DNA of 64,000 nt, from NCBI GenBank assembly GCA_002099365.1, contig MSED01000001.1, positions 3,596,001 through 3,660,000 of the forward strand. The letters run 5' to 3'. A program made the translations under genes and the position numbers. Positions 1 through 10,916 of the stretch are shown piece by piece. Position 1 is the first letter of the stretch; every line of letters starts with the position of its first letter. The notes under the pieces are model-generated. The model saw only the letters and a list, made by a program, of their open reading frames with translations. It had not been told where the DNA came from and made no database searches. The DNA is from Phialophora verrucosa. Its lineage: Eukaryota; Ascomycota; Eurotiomycetes; Chaetothyriales; Herpotrichiellaceae.

Positions 1-243
1 GTCACCATCTACGGCTCCTTCAGCATCAAGGTCGCCGAGCCGCGCGACGTCTTGGCCCTGGACGCGAGCGATGGCAAGGGCTGGGTCGTCAATTTCATCG
101 AGACCAACGAGTTGAGGTGTAATCTCGTGCTGAGCTATTATATCAAGGCCACGACGGATAAGAGTCATCGCACGGCCCATGCGCGGTTCAAGGAGATGTG
201 GAGGGAGAGGATGAGGCAGAAGGGGTTTATTTGTGCGGCGTAG
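1..243 (+). CDS. C-terminal end of an unrecognised protein (partial)
   Basis: An open frame runs from the first base of the window to a TAG stop at 241-243, giving the last 80 residues of a protein whose start lies outside. I do not recognise the family. The tail is hydrophilic and rich in basic residues near the end (RFKEMWRERMRQKGF), with no membrane segment. Codon use is GC-rich at third positions, as in the confident genes nearby. The product cannot be named from this fragment. Confidence 0.55.
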   Translation, partial: VTIYGSFSIKVAEPRDVLALDASDGKGWVVNFIETNELRCNLVLSYYIKATTDKSHRTAHARFKEMWRERMRQKGFICAA

Positions 244-856
244 TCACTTGAGTCGAACGAGGAAGGAGGAATTTGGGCTTTCTGTTGTGCTGTAGGGAAC
301 AGGTGGAGGGGAGGGAGAGGAGTCAGTCTATTCATCGTGGAGTTGTCTGACTGAGCGAGTCAATGAACAACATGTTGATGCTAGAGACGAGTTTTTGATT
401 CATTGTACAGCAGGATTGGTTTGTGGTTTGAGAAGCAGTAGTCTTTGCTTTGTCTCGTTCTTAGCTACAGTATATCTCTATACCGTATATCGTATACACT
501 CTGGCGTTATGCTGGATGAAGGTGAGTCAGTATGACTTTCCTTGACGAACGAATCGCATGGGTGCTGTTTCAAGGGTACTACGTGAAGCAACACGATTGA
601 ACCATGGTCAAGTCAATGTATCGACATATGTGGCTTCATTTCAAATCAATGTGGAACATAAGTCTCTTCATCTTAAGCATGCACGAGCTTTATAATCTAC
701 ACAAACAACTCTGTGCCGGCACACTAAAGCGAGGTCAGCCTCTCCGGGTCTATCGTACATATCCATCTGATCCCTCTCGTCTGCTTTAGTACCCATGGCC
801 ACCACATCCATTTCACCCACATTTATACAAGTATTATTATCCCAACGCGGCGCATC
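244..856. other. Intergenic, between convergent genes
   Basis: This holds the 3' flanks of the partial plus-strand gene and the minus-strand T5orf172 gene. It is AT-richer than its surroundings, with TATA-like runs near 470-500. I see no conserved ORF or RNA gene. Confidence 0.6.
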
Positions 857-3316
857 TCACCCAGACGCAGATATAGGCTTTGTTTGAGACGAAATGCGCC
901 TCGCTCGTGTCTCACGCTGTGGTAAGGCTGATGAGAGTGGCGATTGCGGTACCTCAATGACAGTAACTGTGGCCATGGACGTGCGCTTGACATGGCTAGT
1001 ACGACGACCTTTGTGACGGTCAACGGTAACGGCCACACGTTGCTTTCCTGAAGCTGTATTATCTAGGAGAGATCGCTGATCGCCATCATCACTATCATCG
1101 CTGCTTGAAAGCGCAATAATAATCTTGCCCGTGCCGGTTACTGCCTCCTTGATTGACTCGGTGTGTGGTTTTGGTGAGCTGGGCAAGCAGAGAGGTGACT
1201 TCGGTGACTTGCCTCTCCTGCTCATCGGGGATACTGCTTTCACTGGCTTGCCCTTTCTGCGGGCAGACACCGCCTTCGAGCTGGTGTCGAGGCTTGCTCT
1301 TGATTCTTCGTCCTCACTGGTCCCATTCTGAGGTCCACCGTCTGAAACGGGGTCCGAATCACCCTCACGCTCACAGTCTGATTCTGCAGAAGACAAGTCG
1401 GTTTCATATTCCATAACGTCGTCGTCAACAGCATCACTTTCATGCTGTTGCTTCTTTTTGCCCTGTTTCCTCGCGACAGACGCTTTGGGACGCGCGATTG
1501 TCTCCAGAGTAGACAAATTATGCTGATCGACTGGAGGCGATGGTAGTTGCAACGGTGATATAGCGTCAGTGGGAACCTCACTAGCATCTATACATTCAGC
1601 AGGCCGATCTGGACCATTCTCGCAGCCGTTGCCGCTATACTTCTTGTTGCTGGCCGAAGCTGTGTTAGTACTGGACCCAGACGGTAAGCTTGTTGGAGTC
1701 GCCTGTAACGAAGTAGAGCGACTCGCTTGTTGCGAGACTCTTTTCTTTGAGCCGCGTTTGTGCGCAGGTTTTGGCCTTGAAGGCGTGGATCGATCTTCGT
1801 TCGAGGAATCGTCATCTTGGACGGCTAAAGGTGTATCAGGAGGCGGTAAAGGCGAGGACGAAGTGGGTCTCTGTATGTTGGATCCTTCTAGGAAGAGTCT
1901 TCGACGTGATCTCCGACCACCTGAGCCATCCGACAACGACAACTCATTACGAAATCGATCCGGAGACGGCGTCAGGTATGCCGACCGACCTTCAGAAGCC
2001 GTAGTGACTGATTTGGCATGACCTTTCTTTTCATTCGCAGATGCAGACACACTTTCAGGCGCAATCGAAGTTCCAATCTTCACTACCTCCGGTGTGGCGA
2101 TGACACTCCGCACACCCTTGGCGAGAAGCGTCGAATGATCGACCCATGTTTTGTTGTTGGAGTCAGACGTGAATAGCACCCGCTGCTTTTGTTCGGCGAC
2201 AGACTCTGCAAAGTTCGCATCGGGGTTGTGGAACATCCACTGGACACAATGCGGCTTGAGCATTGTTCCTTGGTAAGGATCAACCTGCTTGATCCAGTTC
2301 ACCCAGTAGCTGACTACCTTTTGTGCCCTTTCCACACTGACGCGGAACCACTCAATGTGATCTTTCTTACACGTGGAGCAATCGTAGAAGAAACGCACGT
2401 CCCAAAGATCCGCGTGGATGAGCTCCTCGACTTTTATGACGAGAGGTGTCGGCAAAGGCGTTCCCTTCAGCTTGTAAGACACCCCGCAGATTCTTATCCA
2501 TTCTCGAACGCGAGCCTCGCGATCTTTGAGCTTAGTGGATCCAATCTTGACAAGGCCATCGTGATCGGGATGGGTGTATATGTATATGGAGCCGGCGTCG
2601 AGGTCGCTAAGCGGCTTTACGATTGTTCGATGGAGAGGATCCCTATCGTGACGGTTGAACGTCTTGAAAGGAGATGATTGCTTGAGCTCAGTCTCCGCCG
2701 ACATGGTCAGCGACAACGGGCTACAACTCCTTCGACGGGATGATCCTCCTGTATCACTGGTGTGCGGTTCCGGAGTAGAGACGGGGGTGTCGAGTAGGAG
2801 TTCAGATATATGAGGAGGGCCATCCCTGTCCGAAAGGTCATCTGCAGACTCATCTGTGAATCGGCCGGGTGGGCGACGCCGTTGCGAGGGCGATCCAGCA
2901 GACGGCCTGCTGTCAATTGAACCCGTGAAGGTTGTTTTCTTCACATCCTCCTCCCACGTCTTCGCCAGAGTCTCGATGCTCTTCTTGCAGTCCTCGCCCT
3001 GGTGAGTTCCACAATGGCAGAGCTGCGAGTACTGGTGCATCATGTCTTGCAGCATTGGGTGCTCTAGGGAGGCCTTGATTGCTCTTCGGAGTGCAGGACC
3101 GAAGATGATCGTGCTGGCTGGTAGATTGTTGAAGCATCTTCTCTGCTTCTTTTCTATCCAATACATGCACGTGGCGCCCGGCACGGGCAAATAGACGTTG
3201 AAAGACGTTTCATAATCGAAGAAGTACCGCTTAGCAACCTTAGCAGCGAGCTCGTACCTCACATAATATACCAAGGTCATCGAAAACAGCAGAGAAAAGT
3301 AGATCACTACAGCCAT
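857..3316 (-). CDS. T5orf172 (GIY-YIG-like) domain protein with N-terminal hydrophobic segment
   Basis: Single-exon gene of 819 residues; the first ATG in frame is at 3316. Residues about 242-340 match the T5orf172/MUG113 fold, a relative of GIY-YIG nucleases: a YIYTHPDHDG strand, the VKIGST motif, a helix with paired arginines, then a conserved E-x2-H-x-DLW segment and a Cys/His stretch (FYDCSTCKKDHIEWF). Family members are DNA-associated, but the role of the fungal versions is unknown. Residues 2-23 form a hydrophobic, membrane-like helix. Residues about 50-110 are Cys/His-containing (C-W-I-E...RRCFN and LCHCGTHQGEDC), a possible metal site. The remainder, about 350-819, is low-complexity, Ser/Arg/Lys-rich and probably disordered. 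The N-terminal hydrophobic segment is unusual for a nuclear protein and could instead reflect a mis-set start or an unseen 5' exon. Confidence 0.75.
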   Translation of the reverse strand: MAVVIYFSLLFSMTLVYYVRYELAAKVAKRYFFDYETSFNVYLPVPGATCMYWIEKKQRRCFNNLPASTIIFGPALRRAIKASLEHPMLQDMMHQYSQLCHCGTHQGEDCKKSIETLAKTWEEDVKKTTFTGSIDSRPSAGSPSQRRRPPGRFTDESADDLSDRDGPPHISELLLDTPVSTPEPHTSDTGGSSRRRSCSPLSLTMSAETELKQSSPFKTFNRHDRDPLHRTIVKPLSDLDAGSIYIYTHPDHDGLVKIGSTKLKDREARVREWIRICGVSYKLKGTPLPTPLVIKVEELIHADLWDVRFFYDCSTCKKDHIEWFRVSVERAQKVVSYWVNWIKQVDPYQGTMLKPHCVQWMFHNPDANFAESVAEQKQRVLFTSDSNNKTWVDHSTLLAKGVRSVIATPEVVKIGTSIAPESVSASANEKKGHAKSVTTASEGRSAYLTPSPDRFRNELSLSDGSGGRRSRRRLFLEGSNIQRPTSSSPLPPPDTPLAVQDDDSSNEDRSTPSRPKPAHKRGSKKRVSQQASRSTSLQATPTSLPSGSSTNTASASNKKYSGNGCENGPDRPAECIDASEVPTDAISPLQLPSPPVDQHNLSTLETIARPKASVARKQGKKKQQHESDAVDDDVMEYETDLSSAESDCEREGDSDPVSDGGPQNGTSEDEESRASLDTSSKAVSARRKGKPVKAVSPMSRRGKSPKSPLCLPSSPKPHTESIKEAVTGTGKIIIALSSSDDSDDGDQRSLLDNTASGKQRVAVTVDRHKGRRTSHVKRTSMATVTVIEVPQSPLSSALPQRETRARRISSQTKPISASG

Positions 3317-4072
3317 GGTTGAAAGCGGCAATGGCAGCAGGGGAAGGTGCTGAACTGCAAAACTCGGAAGTCAAGCTCCTCGGGCTTAATACCTGTGCAA
3401 GCACCTTCCAGGGTGGCAGTTGAGGCTGGGATATCGGTTCATCGGCAAGTTGGTCTGTGTGCATGCAGGTGGTGGTTGCATGTTTGGGGCTTGCATGATC
3501 CTAGTCGTTCCGGTCGCTTTCAGGCCGGCGAACCACTACGACCCGGAGCCAACGGCAACGACGTTCATATTGGTATCGCTTCTCCGCACATATATCTGCA
3601 GACAAAGCCTCTCGGGGACGCGCTTTGGTTCGTCAATATCATACATTTCATGACTCCTTGTGATATATATATTGTACAAGCAGGTATGGGCCAGGCGAGA
3701 AGTGCCTGAAACGTACCATGCCGCAAAAGGTAAAGGCGGAGGGCTGAACGAGCGCCTCTTCTCGGCCGATGGTACCGTGGCTTGTCTGCGGCCCTGGGGC
3801 GGCCTTAGATTGATAGCAGTGGTGTGGGTTTTCAAATCCTCCGCATGCTCACCGAAACGGCGGACACACTGGTAGAAGGTTAAGGATCGGCCCATCGCAG
3901 GGTCACTTACCACACCAGGCGCGTGATGTTGGGGAGACCCCCCATCCAACAGCCATCACAACACGGCGAAAGATCGATCGTTGTGGACAGCAGGCGGTCT
4001 CCTTCTCATCCATCCCGCCCGCCCGTCTCAACCGTCATCTCCTTTGTCTCGCGGCGGGCAACCGTGTCGCGT
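3317..4072. other. Intergenic, upstream of the T5orf172 gene
   Basis: Separates two minus-strand genes, so it should hold the promoter of the T5orf172 gene and the 3' flank of the PLAC8 gene. Only short unrelated open frames occur; nothing supports a gene. Confidence 0.55.
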
Positions 4073-5092
4073 TCACCTCGGAGGGGGGCTGAATATCATA
4101 GAGGTGGGTGCCACATATCCCTCGTTCCTCGTGGCGGAACCGGCAGGTTTTCTCGCTTGTTCCTCTCGAAACTTGACCTCCTTCTCATCCTGAGCGACGA
4201 CACAACAACAGCAACAGATGCCCTTCAAACAGTCGCCGGCGACGTTTCCGGCTTCGCTGCTCATGCCATACGTCTTCCGAACCCGGGTGTGCTGAATTGC
4301 GGCCAATATCCCATTTATACCACAAAGCACGCTGAATGCTATGCAAGAACCATTGACGGCAGTATAGCCCAGCATGTTTGTTGGGTCTTTTCGCTCATTC
4401 CTCAGACCCAGCCGATACTGGGTTTTGCCGTAGATGATGCACGGACAGAATAGGCCCGTCATGCAAATGGAAGGCTCAGCACAGGAACAAAATCCGTGTT
4501 GCCATGAGCCTCCTTTGATGGATTGGGGACTCGGCGTAAATGCGCTAGCTGAAAATTGTGCTGGATCTGTCGATGAAGGTGGCACGATAGCCATATTTGT
4601 GCTGGTTCGATTGGGACGCTTCAGAGTCGTCGGGGACAGCGGATTTGTGTCTGGGGCTATTGGGCCCGTTGGCTCGTCCTCAGCGATCGTTGGCTGCTTT
4701 ACTGGCTCTGGAGGCTGTGGTAAAGGAGGTATGGGATGTTGAGGTTCCTGCGTCTGAGCCTGTTGTACAGGTACTTGGGTTGCGTAAACTCCATGTGGCT
4801 GCGGGGGTTGGGAATATTGCTGTTGTACCACCGTCGGATCTTGTATCTGGTATGGCACCACCCCTCCACCATAGACTTGTGGTTCCATTGTCTGTACCTG
4901 CACCGGCCCTTGCGCCGGACTTGGTTGGTTCGATGCTGGCGGGGATATCGGCGTGTGTGTCTCTCCTCTTGCTCCCACTCGATGCTCCTGTTCGGCAGAT
5001 GCGTCCATCCAAGAAAACCGGTTACCGACAGACGGCTGCGGTGGCTGCAGCGAAGTGGGAGGACGGACTCGCGGATATTCGTAGGCCTTCAT
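4073..5092 (-). CDS. PLAC8-family cysteine-rich protein
   Basis: Single-exon model of 339 residues, ATG at 5092. The first 190 residues are Pro/Gln/Ser-rich and look disordered. Residues about 196-315 form a PLAC8 domain: HGFCSCAEPSICMTGLFCPC at the start, then YGKTQYRLG, a hydrophobic stretch (CIAFSVLCGINGILAAI), and a second cysteine block with six cysteines (GICCCCCVVAQDEKEV). PLAC8 proteins sit at membranes; plant and fungal members are linked to cadmium or calcium handling and cell size, but the molecular activity is not settled. The Pro/Gln-rich N-terminus is common in filamentous-fungal members. A 5' UTR intron is possible because the ATG is preceded by a long leader. Confidence 0.88.
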   Translation of the reverse strand: MKAYEYPRVRPPTSLQPPQPSVGNRFSWMDASAEQEHRVGARGETHTPISPPASNQPSPAQGPVQVQTMEPQVYGGGVVPYQIQDPTVVQQQYSQPPQPHGVYATQVPVQQAQTQEPQHPIPPLPQPPEPVKQPTIAEDEPTGPIAPDTNPLSPTTLKRPNRTSTNMAIVPPSSTDPAQFSASAFTPSPQSIKGGSWQHGFCSCAEPSICMTGLFCPCIIYGKTQYRLGLRNERKDPTNMLGYTAVNGSCIAFSVLCGINGILAAIQHTRVRKTYGMSSEAGNVAGDCLKGICCCCCVVAQDEKEVKFREEQARKPAGSATRNEGYVAPTSMIFSPPPR

Positions 5093-5938
5093 ATTGGCAG
5101 TGAAACTGGGCAGCCAGCTGCCCCGACGGGTCGTTCAGTAACGTCGGGACCAGTTCGACACGTATACGGTCAGCAATGACGTGAAATGGCGGCCTTACGC
5201 TTGTATTCGAGCACGACGCCGCTCCGATGTAGCACACACAGATATGCAGAGAAAGGACAGAACGAGGACGAGGAGAAACGACGATTACCTTCCGAAGCTG
5301 AGCATCGCCTCACTAGGCATCGGTGAGGGCTTCCGTGGGATCAGGAGTGTGGTCTTGGTTGCCAGTCACGATCACTCGTGCTTGGATGCATCAACGTCGA
5401 CGATTGGACTGAGGAGAACCGGGCATGACATTCGGCTAAATCGGGGCGCTTATGGGAGCACAAAAATAGGAGGACCACCAAGGACCCAGCGCGAATCGCG
5501 GCAAGGGGCCCAGTACTGCTCCCCCATGAAACAAGCGACAGATGATCGGTTGCCGCCAGCCAGAAGAGCCACAGAAGCGCTGGTGGTGGATGTGGACACG
5601 AGAAAGTTTGGTTTGCGCGTCAGTTGTTCATCACACATTTCACTGGCATTTCACCTCGATTTCACCTTGGTGTGGGGAATGTTTCCACGCGCCAACAGCT
5701 GTGACCAATGCGCCCTGGGGCCACAACCATCACCGCACTCGTACCGCTCATCCGTCTGATCCGTATCATGCCGCAGCACGCTGATCATACGCGTTCGTCA
5801 ATACGAGCAGCACGGTGAGCAAGACTCCGACATGCAAGGCTGCGGCAAGACGATGGCCCGCGTGGCCCACTTGCGCCGTATTCAACGCGAGCTGAAATAT
5901 CTACATCTATGTCTAGTCGGAGACTGCTGGCTCCTTGC
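5093..5938. other. Intergenic, upstream of the PLAC8 gene
   Basis: Lies between the PLAC8 start and the stop codon of the GH127 gene, both on the minus strand. A 192-codon plus-strand open frame overlaps it but has no family resemblance and is basic and low in hydrophobic periodicity, as expected of chance. No other structure seen. Confidence 0.5.
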
Positions 5939-8331
5939 TCACGATCGCCATAGATCCGGACTTCCAGGTCTAAGATCGACGGTTGGCAACTCCGCCATAT
6001 GTAGCTTCGCACTCCCATATGGGCGGAGTTCGACAGGGAAGGCCCTGCCCGTGCAGTTACGCCCGCCCTTCAGCGGCGGATTCGGTGCATATCCATCCTT
6101 CAGACTCCAGTCGATTTGGCAGCCTAAGGCTGAGACGCTCACTGGCGGTCGCTCTTCATGCCAGATCGGATGTGGTAGCCACTGGTCATAGCGATTCGGA
6201 TATTCATAAAACTTCAGCGTCGTGGTATCAATGGCCACGTTCCAAGGTTGTCGGGGCAGGATGGACCAGTCGTTGGCCTGGGCCGGTGCCTGTGTCCCGG
6301 GATAGTTGGCAGGACGTGATGCGGAATAGTCTCCGGCAATGGGCAATGCGTACAGCAAAGCACCGTGATAGATGGAGACTGTGTCATTTGCCCTTGGTTC
6401 AACCCGGAGCACGGCCCCAAACGACACTTCAACGCGAGTGCGACCGGCGGGAATGACCATGGTATGCAGACCTGTGACATTGTCTGGTTGCAGGCCATGT
6501 CGTTTGCCACTGTCCACAACTACCATACTTGTGTCCGGCAACGCCCAAGATGGGACTCGGAAAGAGAATCGGAAAGCTCTTGTCGCTGTGATGTCGTAAC
6601 TGAAATAGTTGCTGAAAGGATAGTTTGTGTCGCATCGGACTCGGACGTGGTTTCGCTTTCTCAATATTGCGCTGACATGAGCAGGGCCAAGCAAGGCATG
6701 GGCCAGCCCATCCTCGCCATCCTTGACGAACATGGCTGGAACGAACTTTGAATATCCTTGCATGTTCACAGTGCAGCATGGGAAATTTGGTTCTGTACCA
6801 AACGTCTGCCCCAACGGGCCGACGTTCCAGAATGGGGTGCTGTCCAATTGATGGCTGATCGGCTGGTTCGTCTGGGCAATGTACTGATGAGCCCACCAGT
6901 GAGGCATTAACATCACCGGCAAAGCATTGTATGCTGTCCGCTCGGACTTTTCGGCAAAGTCGCGGTCTCCCAGGGCGTGGTAGAGGTAGTTCAGCGAGAA
7001 CATTGACTCCACCACGCTGCAGAGTTCGGTGCCGCGAACTGGGCTCAAGCCGGCCTCACGCTCATCGCCAATGATGGCACCAGAAGGCGTACCGTGATAC
7101 TGAAAGGTCCAGTTGACTCCATTTCTGGTGGTGTTGAGCAGCGCGTCATCTTGGACAAGCCGTCTCATGACTGCGCCCCATTTCAGTCCCTGCCCAGCAT
7201 TGACACCGTGGACGTAAGGGAAGAGGCTCTTGGTGAGCTCTTCGGGGTAAAGATCTAAGTCGCCTTTCAGATACCGACCCTCATCGAACCAGTACGACCA
7301 GTCATAGGCCAACTCGTACATCTGCACCATGCAGTAATGGATGCGCTTGCCATTGCCCATCGGATGCTTCTCGTAGAGCCACTGTAAGGCTAATACCATG
7401 TCTGCAGCGCGAGATCTACCCCATTGCTCGTCGAAGAGATCACCTGGCTTCCAGACATAGCCCTGGTGATGGTTCTGGAGCATGGAGTACATGAGGCGAA
7501 CAAACCGATGCATCGCCGGCAGGATCATTGCTCTACCTAACTCCGGCTCTGCTTCCACAAGTTGCATGAACCCAAGGAAGAGTGGATACCTCCCCCAGAA
7601 GTTTCGACGGGCTACCTCTCCTTCTGGTCCTAGCCATCCGTCGGCATGCTGATGTTCGATAACCCAGTCGGTGACTCGGAGGACGTGGTGTTTGAGACGT
7701 GCATTGTTGGTCGTCCACGCCAACGGGACGAGGGCGTTGTAGTGGTACGGCCAAGCCTCGTTGAGCCCTGCGGCACGTCAGCAACGGTCAGAAGAACGCC
7801 AGTCCGCATACAAGAATACTCCTCATCACCACCAAGCCAAGTTGCGTTCTTGATTGGGCGATAGAATTCATGCAGGTGGCCCGGAAGACCATCGGCCATC
7901 AGAACCATCTGCTGTCCAAGCCATCCCAACGGTTTGACCGAGCCCAGTGGCAAATGCTCGAACTTCAATGGCAATACTGAACATGTTAGCCGATGGTTGT
8001 TGTCAAGATACATGACCGTCTCACGAGTAGTGTTGTAAGCAGCCGGCCCTGAAGTAAGTCTAGAGGGATCGTGTCTCGGACTATGAACGTTCCATGTCGG
8101 TGCCCCGGTATTTATATTCTCTTCGTGGCACCAGCCTTTGTGACAAAATGCTGGAATAAATGAGCGCAATGTCCATAAAAAGGCAAGTGGAAAAGGTTAC
8201 ATACCTGACGCCTCCCCACGTGGTGTGGGATGGAAACTCTGGGGAGTGGCTAGGGTAGTCGATGCTTGAAGGAACACTGAGAAGACCACGAGGAGCAAAC
8301 CCTTCTCGAGAGCCCGCCATGAACGACCCAT
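5939..8331 (-). CDS. Secreted GH127 (DUF1680) beta-L-arabinofuranosidase-like enzyme
   Basis: Three exons: 8205-8331, 7812-8150, 5939-7767 (introns 54 and 44 nt, both GT-AG), giving 764 residues. Residues 1-28 are a classical signal peptide (MGRSWRALEK then LLLVVFSVFLQASTTLA), so the enzyme should be exported. The body is the glycoside hydrolase 127 (alpha/alpha)6 domain, with EEYSWLNEAWPYHYNALVPL spanning exons 2 and 3. The zinc-cysteine centre of the family appears intact: G-x-E-L-C (RGTELCSVVE) and the paired cysteines in NFPCCTVNMQGYSKF, the second region bearing the nucleophilic cysteine in characterised bacterial members. GH127 enzymes release terminal beta-L-arabinofuranose from hydroxyproline-linked glycans, but fungal specificity is little tested. 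No carbohydrate-active neighbours are present, so it is probably a stand-alone scavenging enzyme. Confidence 0.9.
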
Positions 8332-8804
8332 TGTCGGACTGCATCGGCTGCAGCATCAGCTATGTTCTGCCCTGAGGACATTGATCCTGTGGAGGCTGTC
8401 AAACAGGCCAAGTTTGGAGTAAGAGGTAAGAAATGCAGGTTACTGTTAGAAATTGCGTGCTCCATTCGTGTGATTGGCTGCAGTTGCCTGTTGATCTAGA
8501 TCACGCGCGGCACATAGAATTCGTCACATGGAAGGTGAAAGAGAGAGCTGCCGTGGCCGACGCTGTGTTGAAGGGATCAAACAACGAAATGCAAGGAAAC
8601 AGTGCGCAAGCCGTGAGAAACAACATGAGGTCCAGTGTCAAGAATACATGAATGGGATATTTTAAGGCGTGGGGCGCCAGCCTGCTTTTCCGTGTCGCTT
8701 GAACGCAGCAGAAATTCAATAAGGTTACAAATGAGTCCACCTCACCGGCACAGTGCTCTTTTCTTCGGGCTATGGCTCCCAGTGAAGTGGCAGGCACATC
8801 AGGC
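8332..8804. other. Intergenic, GH127 promoter
   Basis: Sits upstream of the GH127 start and downstream of the EDC3 stop, both minus-strand. No ORF with coding character and no clear motif. Confidence 0.5.
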
Positions 8805-10916
8805 CTATGGCCCCAGCACGAACTTGACTGGCACAACCCACTCTGCGCCGAAGTCCACGCCATGCTTCCTCCTCGATCCATGCTTCTGCCACGCGGCGGC
8901 TGAAATCCCAATATCGGCAACCCAGACCTGCCACGCCGGCTCGGCCAGGCCATCAATGGCCATGGCATGGAGGAGACCCGTCTTCGGTGCCCCAAGACTA
9001 ACAATGTGTTTGCTGTTCATAACAAGGGATTGGCCGTCGACTTCGGTTAGGAGTCCTGAAGTTGCAGATAATCCGCTGGGCACGTCGATTGAGACGACGA
9101 GAGAGCTGCGATTTGCCCAGAGGATCATCTCCAATACAGTTGCTTGATCATCGGTGCGCAGTTCTTCGAATGCGACGTGCACACCGAGTAGAGCGTCCAC
9201 GACCACGTCGGGAGCTGGGCCTCCAGCGTTGGACTTGGCCTGATATTCATCCCAGCGGTCGACATAGCCCTGCCCCTTCTTGTAGATGGCCAACTGTTTC
9301 TTCATGACCTCAAGCAGCATCTCCTCCCGCTCGCCTCCAAGAACAACAATGGTGACCCGGAGCCTTCGATTGCGTAGATGTCTGGCGGCCGCGATGGCTC
9401 TAGCACCGGACTTATGATTGCCAATCAAGAAGACCACGCTTCTGATGTCCGGCAGTCTGAGCACAGCCATGGCTATACTTCGGCCGGCGTTTTCAGAGAG
9501 CATGTCTTCTGTCAGGCCCATCTCAGAAGTGCATAGTTGCTCGACCTCCAGCATCTGCAAAGGCGACAAACAATGACAAGGTTTGTTGTTCTGGAGCTTG
9601 AAAGATGCACGAGTGCCAGAAACCGACCCATTCATGGGTGAAGACGTTTGGATCCTGGTCAGAGGTCGCGGAGACTCAGTTCGCTCAAGATGCGATGGAA
9701 TGGCACTACCCTTCCTCGACTGTAGCGGACGTCGGGAGGCGGCTCGTCTTGAGCCCCTGCCACTACTGTAGTGGCCGTCGCGGTGGACCAGATCGTCTTC
9801 GGTTTCACCGGCTTCACTCTTCCATCGATCTTTGTCCTTCACATCCGGTGTATCGAGGACATTCTCGGTATAGTGAAGATTCCGCCCACCATTGGTGCCA
9901 GGTCGTGCTCGCCGGTTGAAGCTAACCAGTCTGTCTGCTTCCGCTGTTGTATCTGCCTGTCGGATATCATCGAAAACTCGTCGCTTGTCAAATTTCGAGA
10001 GGTTGTGTTCGAAATCAAAGTCGCCCAGGTCTTGAATGTCGGTCGCATCTTCCGTAGCCCACCCATTCAAGTCTTCCGCCACTTTCCGACCTCTCTGGGC
10101 CTTCTTCTTGGGCTGCCTCGGAACTTCTTCTATTAGCGGTGTTTGACGCCAGCCCTTGCCTTTCCCAGTCTTCTTTTGATTCTTCAATGGGCCGTTTATG
10201 TCCTTCATGTCAATTATTCCAGGCCCAGTCTGCGACGGGGCTGTCCGAACATTATTTTCCTTGTCGGCGAGTGAGACTGGTGTGGCCTGGCCGACCTGGG
10301 TTCCTAAATTCAGCGCATCAAATGGCTCAGTGAGAGTCGCACTGGCTGGAGTATTTCTCCTCTCGGCCTTTACAGGCAGCGCAGTGGCGATACTGGAGAC
10401 AGAACTATTGCCCACATTGCCGTTTCGCGGAAGCCTCTGGGCAGGACTGCTGACCACACCGTCGGCGATCATGATTGGGGAGACTGGGTGTACCTGGGGA
10501 GCCGGAGCGGGTATCGAAGGAGTCTTCGCGGGCGGCTTCGCGTAGCTTATGATCGCGGGGTCGATGAAGGACGCCGCATTCTGTGGCGCGTGATGCGCTG
10601 GGCGTACTGGAGCGACATTTCGATTAGCGGCAACAGGCGTGAGCAATTCCTCCTCTTGCACGGGACTTCGCTGCGTAGGCGAGACTTCTAGATCTGCAAT
10701 GGCGGAGGAGTCGATGGCGTATGAAGTAAGTCGCTGGCCGCTCCACAGAAGGAGTACTATATCGAGTCAGCAGGGACTCGTCACCGCGGACGGAGACGCA
10801 CCATTCTGCAGAAAGAGTTTCTGATTGACGACGTCGGCAACGACACCCTGGATCTGGGCATTCGGTGGGTTTTGTAGTGTCACCAATATGGTGTAGCCGA
10901 TAAAGTCGGAGGCCAT
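8805..10916 (-). CDS. EDC3: Enhancer of mRNA decapping Edc3
   Basis: Two exons, 10802-10916 and 8805-10756 (intron 45 nt), encode 688 residues starting MASDFIGYTILVTLQNPPNA. Edc3 is a P-body scaffold that binds Dcp2 and the helicase Dhh1 and stimulates decapping. Domains in order: an N-terminal divergent LSm fold (about 1-65, interrupted by the intron as is usual for this gene), a long disordered linker, the FDF motif region (DLGDFDFEHNLSKFDKRRVF) that binds Dhh1, and a C-terminal YjeF_N Rossmann-like domain beginning at SPLQMLEVEQLC and containing NAGRSIA and the DALLG and DVPSGL motifs. The YjeF_N part drives dimerisation. Length fits Pezizomycotina orthologues, which are longer than the yeast protein because of the linker. 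Confidence 0.95.

Noticed and set aside
5181..5759. 192-codon plus-strand frame between PLAC8 and GH127
   Set aside because: Basic, low in hydrophobic structure, no family resemblance, and it lies in the upstream region of a minus-strand gene.
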